Origin: Hymenopus coronatus
Taxonomy: Eukaryota; Arthropoda; Insecta; Mantodea; Hymenopodidae
DNA: 64,000 nucleotides
Direction: 5' to 3'
Assembly: GCA_030762935.1 (NCBI GenBank)
Contig: CM060891.1
Coordinates: forward strand, 3,298,001-3,362,000
Below the pieces are notes generated by a model. The model searched no databases, was not told the DNA's origin, and saw nothing but the letters and a program-made list of their open reading frames with translations. Positions 1 to 11,620 of the stretch are shown here, in pieces (position 1 is the stretch's first letter; every line of letters begins with the position of its first letter). The position numbers and the translations under genes were made by a program.

Positions 1-108
1 TTGAACAAAATTATATTAATAGAATACAGTAGAAGTAGATTCTCAGAAGAGTAACGGGATGTACAAGTTTGGATAGATATAGAAATAATGATTAGAGCCC
101 GGAGTTTT

Positions 109-630
109 ACTTTCTCTACACGTACTAAGTAGTGTGTGTGTGTGTGTCTGTGCACAGTATAGTTTAAAAACGAAAAGACCGTTGAATACCAAACTTGGTA
201 TTTAAGTTTCGTATCTTCCAAGGATGCGACACGAAGATTTTAAAAAAAAAGTCGCTGCACCCCCAACTACCCTTTACATGGAACTTCTTTCGAAATTTTT
301 GATTTTCTTAAAAATGGCTCACACGATTTTGATTAAAATACCGTATATTAAAGATATTTACCTCACCAATAAAACGTATATCTTGGATTTTCTGGGAATA
401 GCTTCTGAAGACTGCTTTATTCTGGATGAATTTTACGGAATTTTGCATAGCTGCTAAACCGTAAGATATGAACAAAAACTTACCACACAACAAATGTAGA
501 GTACGTTAAAACACACAATTTATGTTATATATACTTTTTTAGTGGAGTTGGTCGTTTTTTAGATATTCCTTGTTTTTGGTTTCAGCTTTGAAAAACTTTT
601 ACTTTTCTCGTACAGGAATTTGTCAACTCA
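109..630 (-). mobile_element. HLE copy, truncated
   Basis: It begins with the hairpin-end motif ACTTTCTCTACACGTAC. A deletion joins the hairpin directly to the internal TG run, and the copy breaks off near TTTGTCAACTC, so the TCTG end is missing. Confidence 0.75.
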
Positions 631-997
631 GCTCTACATCGTACTGCATTTTCACGTTGACTGCAAGAACAAAAATGTCGAAACAACTGCCAAAAATACA
701 ATAAAACAAACATCTGCTGATCTAGTGACAAGGAATCGAAACCCCAGAACATTCTGCTTAATTTGTTGCTAAAATTGGGTCATTGAATGAATTTGCAACG
801 GAATAATTAAAGAAATAAATGTTATACTTCTATATGAATCACTCTGTAGATGAATGCAGAATTCGTTGGTCGAAGCATACAGGTGAGGAACTGCGACGAC
901 ATGTCTGTCCAGTTCATGGCTAATGTAAACAAAAGCAGCAGGTTGCAATGGTTCTGATTCGTTGCTGAACCTATTAGTGCTTTTTTCTATAAAAAAT

Positions 998-1384
998 TCT
1001 GATCCATTACACTCGCATGACTTTCTCTAGCTGTTCTACAAACTTCTTCTTTGTACACAATGCTGATCGAGATAAACATTATCAGAATGTTCTTATTACT
1101 TAGTTCCTTATAAGTAGAAGGCAACTAAAGGAATGTGATAGTCGAATGTTTTAAAAGCTGTCGTTATGCGATTGTCATTGCAAACCGCTTCTTTGCTCCG
1201 CCAGCAGTAGAACAAAAGAAAAACTTTCTGTCTGAGAGAAGAATAAGTACCTCAACTCTGAAACCTATAACAAGGAATATCTCGGAAACGGTTGACTCCA
1301 CAACAAAAATGCAAAGGACATAAATTGTGTGTTTTGACCAGATCTACATTTGTTGTGTGGTAAGTTTTTGCGCATCTTTTAGCA
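998..1384 (+). mobile_element. HLE copy, 5' half
   Basis: The TCTGAT start is followed by the ACTTTCTCTA sub-terminal repeat. The variant block with AGTAGAACAAAAG marks the second HLE subfamily (the one with CACTAGGATAAAG in other copies). It stops just after the GGTAAGTTTTTG segment. Confidence 0.75.
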
Positions 1385-1984
1385 CTTAAGCAATCACATA
1401 AAACGCCGTTTTGATGTATTGGTAAAGAGACATAACTTATAACTTGTTTGTACGCGGATATAATCTGCTATAGAAGGCAATAATTTGTTTAAAATAAATA
1501 TTTTTCCTAACCATAATTTAGTAAAATAATATTTTGAAGAACCATGTACGAAAGTTTGCACTTCTGTGCGCTACTTCTCCTCTCTGTCCGCTCGTAAACA
1601 AGAGCGCTGCCAGTTCCTGTACTCTCTCGCGAGCGCAAACCCTGTGCAGGGCTGGTATAGAGAAAGTAAAAGATGTAAGAACAATGATCAAGGAGCGACT
1701 ACAGAAAGAAGTATTCGATTATAAGCCAGAAGAGGAGGAGAGCAAGAGTTGAGCAGATCTCCCACTTCACGAAGAGAAGCGGGAAAATAACAATTACATC
1801 TTCACGATCGACAATGACACTCTTGTCGCTGGAAATCATCAAGTGAGAGGTTATAAACAGATGTTTACTTGAAGGTCGGCTCATTAATGTGCAGGAAATC
1901 ACTGAACTTGTAGCACTGGCTGTTTCCACGTACGGTGTGTTTTCACCTTTCACTGCGCGCCGATTTATACTCCATTAGCGCGCG
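1385..1984. other. Non-HLE spacer
   Basis: No gene is recognised. A short open frame (1534-1752, +) has no recognisable domain. GTATAGAGAAAGTAAAA near 1655 looks like a stray HLE 3' tip. A GC-rich patch with AGAGCGCTGCCA lies near 1600. Confidence 0.3.
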
Positions 1985-2180
1985 CACACACTCATCTAGG
2001 CGACCGTGTTCCATCCCACATCTGGGATTTGTGGTGGACAAAGTGGCGCAGGGGCAACCATCGCATTCCACCGGTGCTCCGTCTTCATTCCATGTCTTCA
2101 CCTGCGGTATAGCGGACGTTAAAATGTATCCAAGAAAACAAGTTCGCTGACACGATAATAAACTCCTAGACGCGCTATTC
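1985..2180 (+). mobile_element. SINE2 fragment (tRNA-Ser/Leu-like family)
   Basis: It matches the body of the SINE2 copies at 30700-30900 and 40423-40609: a TTTGTGGTGGACAAAG block, then GCGCAGGGG, then a CATCGCATTCCA block. The tRNA-like head with the B box is degraded here, and no target duplication is visible. Confidence 0.6.
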
Positions 2181-2239
2181 TTACACAGTTTGTGGTCAAT
2201 CCAAAGTTTGTCAGCACTCGTTAAAGTCTTGATATCTAG

Positions 2240-2642
2240 CATTTCGGTTCCCCACGACCGGCGAATGCTGGGGAGGTTCCTTTATCCCCCCCCCTAACTA
2301 CATTTCATCCAAACGGTCTCATTCACGTTTGTAAGAGTCCGCGCCCTCTCGTGGAGGTGACTGCACTTTGGAAACTAAGTTCTCGCTGCAGGGATGCTGT
2401 TAAGGGTTTGTCGGTAGACTCACCGGTGCTTGGACAGATGTGAGGCCCGGGTTCCTAGCGCTGCCCGTGTTGACATGAAGAACTAACTGCTTGGAAACAG
2501 TTAGGGACTCTCCACGATGGCCTGGTTCGGGCTGTCGGCTGTAATTACTCTCATCTCATCCTGTCCTCCTGAGGTTTAACGGACAAAAAACCAATCAATG
2601 ACTGAGATGGGGAATTCCCTACGACACACTACTACCACCAAA
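2240..2642. other. GC-richer spacer, unrecognised
   Basis: It contains a C-run near 2288-2298 and a CCGGGTTCCTAGC stretch resembling a degraded B box. No gene is supported and no copy of it is seen elsewhere in the window. Confidence 0.25.
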
Positions 2643-2915
2643 AGAAATGTGTTATTTACGGACGTTCTTTAAATGCTGTGGTTCTCAGCGTCCCATTCTA
2701 AATAGGGCATGAAAGACCGCTTAATTTTGCTCAGAGGCCTCTCTATCAGACTTGAGATTCTTTTACGCGCCGTAAACCTACGACACGAGACCAACAGCTT
2801 TACTTCGCTTCCGAAGGAAGCCATGCTAAGGATTTTTACCCCCGTAAAGATCCATCACCCTCCGCCGGGTTTGAACCCGTGACCTTGGGTATATGAGGCT
2901 ACCACCACCACCACA
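2643..2915 (-). mobile_element. SINE1 copy (tRNA-derived)
   Basis: This is the reverse complement of the SINE1 family: a tRNA-like head with B box GGTTCAAACC-type sequence (here GGGTTTGAACCCGTG on +), then the CCTTAGCATGGC and TTTACGGCGCGTAAAAG body, ending in GAACCACAGCATTTAAAG-type sequence. A Pol III transcript copied by LINE machinery is the known route for such elements. Confidence 0.75.
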
Positions 2916-3091
2916 CAGACTGCATTTGTTCACGGTTTAGGCACTAACGACCCGCTCCCGAAGCTCTCTACGCATCAGCCAGTTTGCCTACTTTCTAACT
3001 AAATCCAATTTGATTGTTTACTGCAGTTCTACATTATGACACGTGGTTACGGGTCCACATGCTTCTCCAATACAGCAAACACTATTACAAA

Positions 3092-3820
3092 TCTGATGTG
3101 TTCCATTCACATGACTTTCTCTACATCACTGTAACAAACCATTGTTAAAAGGCTTATGCTTCTATGCAATGCTAACCAAGATAAACATTAACAGAAATTG
3201 TCTTATTACTTACTTCCTTGTAAGTAGAAGGGAATACACTAGGACAAAGTGATAGTCAAATGTTTTAAAATGTGGTGCTAAAGTCAGGTTATTACTTGCT
3301 TCCTTGTAAGTAGAAGGCAATACACTAGGATAAAGAGATAGTCAAATGTTTTAAAATGTGGTTGCCATGTGGTTGAAACCCGTTTCTATGCAGGACTAGG
3401 AGTATAGAACTTTCCGTGTAAAACATTTTAAGTACTTTTCACCTGAAATAAATTACAAGGAATATCTCGGAAATGTTCGGTTCAACAAAAGAAATGTATA
3501 TGACATAAATTATGTTTTGTCGTGAAGTAAGTTTCTGTCTATCTCTTGCGGTTTACTAGTTACGCAAAATTCAACAAATTTCTTTTAGAATAAAGAGGTC
3601 CTTAGAGGCTATTCCCAGAAAATTCCAGATAAACATTTTATTTACCATATAAATATCTTTAATATACGGTATTTTAGTCAAAACCATTTAAGCCATTTAT
3701 ACAGAAAACAAAAATGTACGACATTTTTTCCATGTAAAGGGTAGTTTGTGGTGGAGGGACCTTTCTCAAAATCTTGGTGTCGCATTCCTGGAAGATATTA
3801 AACTTAAATACCAGGTTGAG
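3092..3820 (+). mobile_element. HLE copy with internal 86-bp tandem duplication
   Basis: It starts ATCTGATGTGTTCC. The block TTATTACTT...TTTTAAAATGTGG occurs twice in tandem (starting near 3203 and 3289). The copy breaks near 3820 and a second copy begins immediately. Confidence 0.8.
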
Positions 3821-3837
3821 TACCCATACGTTTTTCA

Positions 3838-4399
3838 AATTTGAAGCTAAAAACAAGGAATATCTTAAAACGATCATCTCTACGACACAAATTTATACCA
3901 CATAAATTGTGTTTTAATGTGTTCTCATTTTTTGTGTAGTAAGTTTTTGTCCATCTCTTACGTTTACCAGTTATGCAAAATTCCGTAAAAGCCATCCAGA
4001 ATAAAGTAGTCTTCAGAGACTATTCCCAGAAAATTCAAGATATACATTTTATTTGGCATGTAAATATCTTAAATATAAGGGATTTTAATCAAAACTGTTA
4101 GAGCAAGTTTTTAGAAAATCTAAAAAAAGTTCCTTGTAAAGGGTATTTGGGGTGGGGGATTTTCTTGAAAAATGTTCTGTCGCATCCTTGGAAGATACCA
4201 AACCTGAATACCAAGTTTGGTTTTTAGCGGACTTTTCGTTTTTGAGGTATGCTACCCACAGTCACACAGACACACATACTCACAGACACACGGACATTTT
4301 TCTAAAACATATACTTCCGGTGAAATCTTGGTATCGAATATTTGGGTGCAGTACAATACCTTCTCTATACACTATGCACATAGTACGTGTAGAGAAAGT
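3838..4399 (+). mobile_element. HLE copy, 3' part with hairpin
   Basis: The first third is missing. It ends in the terminal palindrome CTATACACTATGCACATAGT followed by ACGTGTAGAGAAAGT, and carries the internal CA-rich microsatellite near 4262-4290. Confidence 0.8.
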
Positions 4400-4403
4400 A
4401 AAA

Positions 4404-4787
4404 ATTATTGACGAAAATGGTATGAGAATCTGCCCCTTTTGCGCTGAGGAAGAGTCGTGGATACATATCTTGGCAAGATGCACGGGTACCGCGATCCTTT
4501 AGCACCGCGAATAGAGTTAGGAGCATGTTGGGCGCTACTGGTAGGCATGGAAGACGCGGACGGGATAGGTACATTTCAACTTAAAGCGAGGCAGCTGAGT
4601 TGTGAGAAGGCGATAAAAATTGATTATAATGTTCTATAACATGTTATGATGTCATATTTTCGGTGATTGTTTTGTTGTGTGTATATGTACTTCTCTTAAG
4701 TCTATTTGTCTATTATAATAGAGCACATTAAGGTGCTGTATTTCAATATTCTTATTCTTTTATGTTTTCGTGTTCACTCTGTTTATT
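4404..4787 (+). mobile_element. LINE 3'-end fragment with CCHC zinc knuckle
   Basis: The frame abutting the HLE tip encodes CPFCAEEESWIHILARC, a C-x2-C-x8-H-x4-C motif. Such knuckles are known at the C-terminus of several non-LTR reverse transcriptases. A frameshift near 4475 moves to a second frame with ELGACWALLVGMEDADG and ends at the stop near 4639. About 130 bp of AT-rich 3' UTR follow, ending near a short TTCTT repeat. The catalytic reverse transcriptase is absent, so this is a 5'-truncated, dead copy. The clade is not assigned. Confidence 0.6.
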
Positions 4788-5602
4788 ACTTTCTCTAGCC
4801 CCCCATGTACATAGGGGATAGAGAAGTATTGTATTCCACCCAAAAATTAGATGTCCAGATTTCACCGGAAATACATCTTTTAGGACCCCCCTCAATCCAA
4901 AAAAAGCATTTTTAGAAACAGGTCCGTGTGTGTGACTGGACAACATACCTCAAAAACGAAAATGTCGTTAAAAACCAAACTTGGTATTTAGGTTTAGTAT
5001 GTTCAAGGATGCAACACGCAGATTTTCAAGAAAAAATCCCCCCACCACAAACTACCATGGAAACATTTTCGAAAATTTCGATTTTATTAAAAATGACTCT
5101 AACGATTTTGATTAAAATATTGTGTATTAAAGATATTTACTTGACAAATAACATGTATATCTTGAATTTTCTGGGAATAGCCTCTGAAGGCATCTTTATT
5201 CTGAATTATTTTTATTGAATTTTGCATAAGTGGCAAATCGTAAGAGATAGACAAAAAGTTACTACACAAATGTAGACTTCAGTGAAATACACTATATGTG
5301 AGTTGATCGTTTTTAGATATTCCCGATTTTTGGTTTCAGCTTTAAAAAAAGCTTATACTTTTCTCATACAGGAATTTGTCAACTGCTGTCCATACAAACA
5401 AAGGAACTTCAGTCACATAGCAACCAGCTTTTGACTGTCACTTTAACCTATGCTACTCCCTTATTTCCCTTCTACTTACAAGGAAGCAAGTAATAAGAAT
5501 ATTTCTGCTAATTTTTTCTTGATTAGCATGAGATAAGTATGTAGGAGCATAATCGTTTTAAGAATATTTGTTGGAGAGAAAGTCATGTGAATGGAACACA
5601 TG
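4788..5602 (-). mobile_element. HLE copy, near full length, CCCC/GGGG hairpin subfamily
   Basis: The hairpin has TAGCCCCCCATGTACATAG then GGGGATAGAGAAG, so the arms pair through C/G rather than the AC/GT of the main subfamily. The copy ends GTCATGTGAATGGAACACAT. Confidence 0.85.
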
Positions 5603-5983
5603 CACCTAGTCTAAGCCGCTCTCTAATGCGTTTGATGTATTTCTCTATACCCCACTCCGGTTTTAGCGCAGACTGTACTTCCAATGAAACGTTCTCCTGC
5701 ATTGCGCAATTATTTGCTGTCCGTCAATAATGTTTCTCCAAATACTCCGCCTGTTTGCCTGCCCCGCAATAGTTTCATGTTGATGCTCACGTTCTCAAGT
5801 GTTCACGGTAACAGCTTCCCTAATGTACTCGGCGAAGTACTTTGTAACAGATACTCTTCATTGCTTTAATGCGCGTGTCTCATCCAGTGAAACTGGTTCA
5901 GCAGGTAGCTAGTCACTGCGAGGAAGAAACAGTGACAAAGCTCAGTTTCTGAGACTTCAAGAATCCAGACAGCGATAGTCACA

Positions 5984-6014
<31 letters not shown>
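5603..6014 (+). mobile_element. Poly(A)-tailed retroposed segment, source unknown
   Basis: About 380 bp of non-repetitive sequence ends in a pure 30-base A tract (5985-6014), as expected of a retroposed transcript. A 61-codon open frame (5684-5869, +) is not recognised. An HLE begins at the last A. No target duplication could be found because the right flank is HLE. Confidence 0.4.
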
Positions 6015-6018
<4 letters not shown>

Positions 6019-6150
6019 GTTGTTCCATTCACATGACTTTCTCTACATCTCTCCAACAAATTATTGTTAAAAAGCTTATGCGTCTATTTACTTCATGCTA
6101 ATGCAGAAAAAAATAGCAGAAATAGTCTTATTATTTGCTTCCTTGTAAGC
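6015..6150 (+). mobile_element. HLE 5' fragment landed in an A tract
   Basis: It opens as TTGAGTTGTTCCATTCACATGACTTTC-type sequence directly after the 30-A run and breaks after CCTTGTAAGCGAAAG, joined to an HLE in the opposite orientation. Confidence 0.75.
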
Positions 6151-6156
6151 GAAAGT

Positions 6157-6536
6157 TGATCTTAAAATACACAATTTATGTCACATACATTTTTTTCGTG
6201 GAGTTTACCGCTTTCGAGATATCCATTATTATTAGTTTCAATTGAGAAGCACTTATACTTTTCTCAGACAGGAAGTGTCAGTTTTTCTTTTGTTCTACTC
6301 CTGGCCAAGCAAAGAAGCGATTTGCAATGACAATCGAATAATGACAGGTTTTAAAACATTTGACTATCACTTTAACATAGCACATTCCTTTAGTTGCCTT
6401 CTACTTATAAGGAACTAAGTAATAAGAACATTCTGCTAATGTTTATCTCGATTAACATTGTGTGGAAAGAAGAATAATCTTTTATAAAAAGTTTATAGAG
6501 CAACTAGAGAAAGTAATGTGGGTGTAACACATCAGA
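6157..6536 (-). mobile_element. HLE copy, TCTG half only
   Basis: It starts inside the element at AAAATACACAATTTATG and runs to GTAACACATCAGA. It carries the subfamily block with CTACTCCTGGCCAAGC. Confidence 0.75.
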
Positions 6537-6543
6537 TAGTTTT

Positions 6544-7380
6544 ATTTTCTCTATACTTACTATGTACATAGTGTATAGAGAGGGTATTGCACTCCACTCA
6601 AAAATTCGATACCGAGATTTCATCGGATATATATGCTTTAGGGTCCCCTGTGACCAAAAAAAAAGTATTTTCAGAAAAATGTGTGTTCGTATATCTGTGA
6701 ACATGATAGCTCAAAAACGAAAAGACCGTTAAATCCTAATTTAGTATTAAAGTTTGGCATCTTACAAGAATGCGACACGAAGATTTTCAAGAAAATCCCC
6801 ACCCCCAGCTACCCTTTACATGGAACTTTTTTGGAAAATTTTGATTTTCTCAAAAATGACTAACGATTTTGATTAAAATATTGTACATTAAAGATATTTA
6901 CCTAAAAAATAAAATGTATATTTTGAATTTTCTGGGAATAACCTCTGAAGACTACTTTATTCTGGATGAATTTTACGGAATTTGGTATAACTGCTAAACC
7001 GTAAGAGATGCACAAAAACTTACCACACAAAAAAGTAGAGCATGTTAAAACACACAATTTAAGTTATATACATCTTTTTCGTAGAAGTGATCGTTTTGAG
7101 ATATTCCTTGTTTTTAGTTTCAGCTTTGAAAAACTTATATTTTTCTCATACAGGAATTTGTCAACTGTTGTCCATACAAACAAAGGAACTTAGTCACATA
7201 GCAACTAGCTTTTGAGTATCACTTTAGCCTAAGCTACTCCATTATTTCGCTTCTATTTACAAGGAAGGAAGTTATAAGACTATTTCTGGTAATTTTTTGT
7301 AGATCGGAATGAAGTAAATAGAAGTATAAGCTTTTTAAGTATAATTTGTTGCAGAGATGTAGAGAAAGTCATGTGAATGA
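6544..7380 (-). mobile_element. HLE copy, nearly full length
   Basis: Hairpin ATACTTACTATGTACATAGTG-type sequence opens the copy, followed by the full internal order. It ends AGAGAAAGTCATGTGAATGA. It follows the preceding same-orientation copy after only seven bases, a head-to-tail arrangement. Confidence 0.85.
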
Positions 7381-7561
7381 GATTTGTTTATTGTTTCTTC
7401 ATTTGGATAGCCCCCTTTAACATGTAATGTGATATCAGAAACAACTCCTTGTCTTTACGTTCCGTTTAGATCATTTTATTTTCCTCACACACTCTGTGGA
7501 GGACAGCGAATAATTCTGGCTAAAGAAACATTCCCCGCCCACTCGACCACGGAGGCAGTCT

Positions 7562-8082
7562 ACAGAAGCTATTGTATTGCACCCAAAAATTCTATGTCGA
7601 GATTTCACCGTCGCCCTCCGTGGTGTAATGGTTACCATTCTAACTTCATATACACAAGATCGCGTGTTCAAACCCGGCGGAGGACGATGGACTTTTTTGG
7701 GCGTAAAAATCCTTAGCATGGCTTCCATCGGAACGGAAGTAAAGCTGTTGATCCCATGTCGTAGATTTACGGCAGTAGAAGAACCTCAAGCATGATAAAG
7801 AGGTCTCTGAGCAAAATTAAGCGGTTTTTCACGCCCAATATAGAATGGGACTCTGGGAACCACAGCAGTTAGAGAACGTCCATAAATAACACGCTATTTA
7901 ATTTCCTTTCACAGAGATTTCACCGGAAATATATGTTTTGAGACGCCCTGAATAAAGAATCGTATTTCTAGAAAAAGTGACTTTGTGTCTGTGTCTGCCT
8001 GTGCGGCACCAAGCGAAACTCAAAATGGAAAACGGCATCAAATACCAAAGTTGGTAATTAAGTTTGCAAGGATGCGACACAG
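7562..8082 (-). mobile_element. HLE copy interrupted by SINE1
   Basis: HLE sequence stops at AGATTTCACCG (7600-7610) and resumes with the same 11 bases at 7915-7925 after a SINE1 insertion. A second SINE interrupts it after GATGCGACACAG at 8082. Confidence 0.7.
7611..7914 (+). mobile_element. SINE1 copy with 11-bp target duplication
   Basis: The head TCGCCCTCCGTGGTGTAATG includes a Pol III A box, and GTGTTCAAACCCGG the B box. The first and last bases of the tRNA-like part (TCGCCCT with AGGACGA) can pair as a 7-bp acceptor stem with one mismatch. The non-tRNA body runs to ATAAATAACACGC and a short T-rich tail. AGATTTCACCG flanks both ends, so this is a retroposed insertion into an HLE. Confidence 0.85.
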
Positions 8083-8241
8083 CTCGCCTGGGTAGTCTGG
8101 GAATTAGCATATCTGCCTCACAAGATTCAACATCGTATGTCGCTTAGGGTGAGTGACCCGGATAAGGTTTTCCCTGAGAGTAACTTTGAGCTCCATAGAC
8201 CATCGGCCGATATCATCAACCAGGTTAAGAAATACAATAAC
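8083..8241 (+). mobile_element. SINE3 copy (second tRNA-derived family)
   Basis: It shares GCCTGGGTAG, GGATAAGGTTTTCCCT, AACTTTGAGCTCCATAGACC and a TCAACCAGGTTAA end with the copy at 36478-36682. The B box is degraded (AGATTCAACATC) while the A-box region remains. It sits inside an HLE between GATGCGACAC and the CCTTTACATGG block. Confidence 0.65.
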
Positions 8242-8303
8242 ATGACATTCTTAAACCCGAAACTAACCTTTACATGGACATTTTTCAAAATGTTCTACTT
8301 TTT

Positions 8304-9164
8304 ACTTTCACTAGCCAACGTATGTACAATGTACATAAGGGATAGAGAAGTATTGTATTCCACCCAAAAATTCTATGTCGAGATTTCACCGGAAACACAT
8401 GTATTAGGACCCCCTGAATAAAAAAAAATATTTTTTCAGAAACAGGTATGTCTGTGGACAGCATAGCTCAAAAACGAAAAGACGGTTAAGTACTAAACTT
8501 GGTATTTAAGTTACGTATCTTCCAAGGATGCGACACAAGATTTTCAAGAAAATCCCCGCACCTCTAACTACCCTTTACATGGAAAATTTGTCAAAGATGT
8601 TGTTGTTCTTAAAAATGGCTCTAACGATTTTTATTAAAATACCACATATTAAAGCCATTTCTATTACAAATAAAATGTATATCTTGAATTTTCTGGGAAT
8701 AGCGTTTAATCAGGATGAATTTTACTTAATTGCCATAACTGCTAAACCGTAAGAGATAGGCAAAAACTTACTATATAAAAATTGTAGATCCTGTTAAAAT
8801 ACACAAGTTATGTCATAAGCATTTTCTTCCTGGAGCTTACCGCTTTCGAGGTATAACTTGTTATTGGTATCAATTGTAAAGTATTTACACTTTTCTCAGA
8901 CAGGAAGTGTGCGTTTCTCTTTTGTTCTACTCCTGGCCGAGCAAAGAAGCCATTTGCAATGACAACCGCATAACGACAGCTTTTAAAACATTTGACCATC
9001 ACTTTGGTCTAGTGCATTCCTTAGTTCCATTCTATTTATGAGGAACTAAGTAAAAAACTTCTGCTAATGTTTGTCTCGATTAGGATGGTGTTGAAAGAAT
9101 TATCTTTCGTAAGAAGTTTGTATGTAGATAGCTAGAGAAAGTCATGTGTGTGTAACAAATCAGA
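8304..9164 (-). mobile_element. HLE copy, nearly full length
   Basis: The hairpin is of the AACGTATGTACAATGTACAT type with AAGGGATAGAGAAG. It ends GTGTAACAAATCAGA before a T run. The body carries the CTCCTGGCCGAGCAAAG subfamily block. Confidence 0.85.
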
Positions 9165-9175
9165 TTTTAATAAAA

Positions 9176-9690
9176 CGAATCTAAAGATGTTCATAAAAAC
9201 ATTGTGTATTAAATATATTTGCATGGGAAATAAAATGCTCATCTTGAGTTTTCTGGGAATAGCCTCTGAAGACCTCTGATTTCTGGATGACTTTTGTAAA
9301 CTGGTAAACCGTAAGAGGTACGAAAAAACACTACTACACTAAAAATATAGGTAAAAACACACAATTTATGACTCACATCTTTTTTTAGACCTGAACACTT
9401 ACAGATATTTTTGTTGGTTTAATTTTAAAATACTGTAACTTTTCTCAAACTGTCAATCGTGTTTCTTTAGTTTTAATTGTGGCCACGAAAAGAGAACCGA
9501 ATTTCAGTCACATAGCGACAGCTTTTAAAACATTTGACTATCACTTTATCCTAGTGTACTCCCTTCTACTTACAAGGGAGCAAGTAATAAGACAATTTCT
9601 GTTATCGTTTATCTTGATTATCATGAAGTAGATAGAAGAATAAGCTTTTTAACAATAATTTGATAGATGCAGGTGAATTTAACATATCAG
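9176..9690 (-). mobile_element. HLE copy, hairpin half missing
   Basis: It begins within the ATTAAATATATTTGCATGG segment and runs to GAATTTAACATATCAG. It follows another copy of the same orientation. Confidence 0.75.
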
Positions 9691-9724
9691 AACTTTTGAA
9701 CTTGTTTTGCTCTTCTTTGTGATG

Positions 9725-9746
9725 TAATAATAATAATAATAATAAT
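9725..9746. repeat. TAA microsatellite
   Basis: Seven tandem TAA units lie in the short spacer between two oppositely oriented HLE copies. Confidence 0.9.
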
Positions 9747-9789
9747 ATCCATTTATGAATTTCTAAAATTAATAATTCTACTTCAAAAA

Positions 9790-10610
9790 TCTGATGTGTT
9801 CCATTCACATAACTTTCTCTACATCTCTGTAACAAATTATTGTTAAAAATCTAACGCTTCTATTTACTTCATGCTAATCGAGAAAAAAATAGCAGAAATT
9901 GTCTTATTACTTGCTTCCTTGTAAGAAGAAGGGAAATAAGGGAGTACCGTAGGTCAAAGTGAAAGTCAAAAGCTGGTTGCTATGTGACTGAAGTTCCTTT
10001 GTTTGTATGGACACAAGTTGACAAATTCCTGTATGAGAAAAGTATAAGTTTTTTTAAAGGTGAAACCAAAAACAAGGAATATCTAAAAGACGATCAACTC
10101 CACGAAAAAATGTATACAACATAAATTGTGTCTTTTAATGTGCCCAACATTTTCTGTGATGTAAGTTTTTGTCCACCTCTTACGGTTTAGCAGTTATGCA
10201 ACGTTCCATAAAATTCATCAAGAATAAAGTATTCTTCAGAGGCTATTCCCAGAAAATTCAAGATATACATTTTATTTCTCAGGTAAATATCTTTAATATA
10301 CGATATTTTAATCAAAATCGTTAGAGCCATTTTTGAGAAAATCAAAATTTTAAAAAAAAGTTCCGTGTAAAGGGTAGTTGGGGGCAGAGGGATTTTCTTG
10401 TATATCTTCGTGTCGCATCCTTGGAAGATATCAAACTTAAATATCAAGTCTTTTCGTTTTTGAATTATGCTGTCCATAGACACAAACACACACACAACTT
10501 TTTCCCAGAATGTTCTTTTTTTTTTCAAAATATGTTTTTCCGGTGAACTCTCAGTATGGAATTTTTGGGTGGAACACAATATCTTGTCTATACACTACGT
10601 ACATGTAAAG
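9790..10610 (+). mobile_element. HLE copy, nearly full length, damaged hairpin
   Basis: It starts TCTGATGTGTTCC after five A residues. The terminal palindrome is cut short (ACACTACGTACATGTAAAGG). The recurring HLE open frame (opposite to element orientation) is intact here for 130 codons (10187-10579, -). Confidence 0.85.
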
Positions 10611-11038
10611 GTTGCATCTGAACACAAATCTGCGTGTCAGTATGACTGGCGCATGCGCAATGGATAGAACCGTAAAGCAACTTTCACCTTACATTTCGCA
10701 ACGTAAGAAAACGGTAACTATTTCCTTGTGTTAAAAAGTGTTGAGGCATGCGCAGTTAAAAGCTTTGCATTAGCAGGAAATTTATGGCTCCGTCACCTCG
10801 CATTAAGTCCCGACTTTTTCTCATCTCAGGGAATTTCTTAATCTGCATTTCGCTGTTTCAGATTTTACTCAAGGTTCTATCCCTTGCGGAACTTTACTTT
10901 ACTTACAAATAATGTTGATGTGTGGTGTTCGTATGCCTTTCTCTACTCACTTTTCTACACTCTGATCTCACCAAAATGTTAATCTTGTATATGCTCGTTT
11001 TTCATGACTAATAATCATCTAGATTTTTACTTTCTCTA
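10611..11038. other. Non-repeat spacer with GCGCATGCGC motif
   Basis: No gene is recognised. GCGCATGCGCA at 10647-10657 and GCATGCGCA near 10747 match the palindromic motif known for NRF1-type factors; alone this does not prove a promoter. A weak HLE tip (GATGTGTGGTGTTCG) lies at 10917. Confidence 0.3.
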
Positions 11039-11620
11039 CATATACAGTGTATAGAGAAGGTATTGTATTGCACCCAAAAATTCGATACGAGAAGGCATTT
11101 TGGTAAAAAAAATCCGTGTGTGTGTGTCTGTGGACAGCATAACTCAAAAACGATAAGACCGTTAAATACCAAACTAGGTGTTTAAGTTTGGTACCTTTCA
11201 AGATTGCGAAATGGAGATATTCAAAAAAATCCCCCACCCCCAACTACCCTTTACATAGAATTTTTTCAAAAATTTTGATTTTCTCTTACGGTTTTGATTA
11301 AAATATCGTATATTAAATATTTACCTGACAAATAAAATGTATATCTTAACTTTTCTGGCGATAGACTCTGAAGACTACTTTATTCTGAATGAATTTTACG
11401 GAATTCTGTATAACTGCTAAACCGTAAGAGATGGACAAAAACTTACTTTACAGAAAATGTAGAGCACATTAAAATACACAATTTATGTTATATACAATTT
11501 TTTAGTATAGTTGATCGTTTTGAGATATTCCTTGGTTTTAGTTTCAGCTTTGAAAAACTTATTCTTTTCTCATAAGGAATTTGTCAACTCGTGTCCATAC
11601 AAACAAAGGAACTTAAGTCA
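11039..11620 (-). mobile_element. HLE copy, TCTG third missing
   Basis: The hairpin is shortened (CATATACAGTGTATAGAGAAGG). It breaks after AACAAAGGAACTTAAG. Confidence 0.8.

Noticed and set aside
7611..7690. A functional tRNA gene at the SINE1 head
   Set aside because: The same head recurs with a long non-tRNA body and target duplications; it is a SINE promoter.
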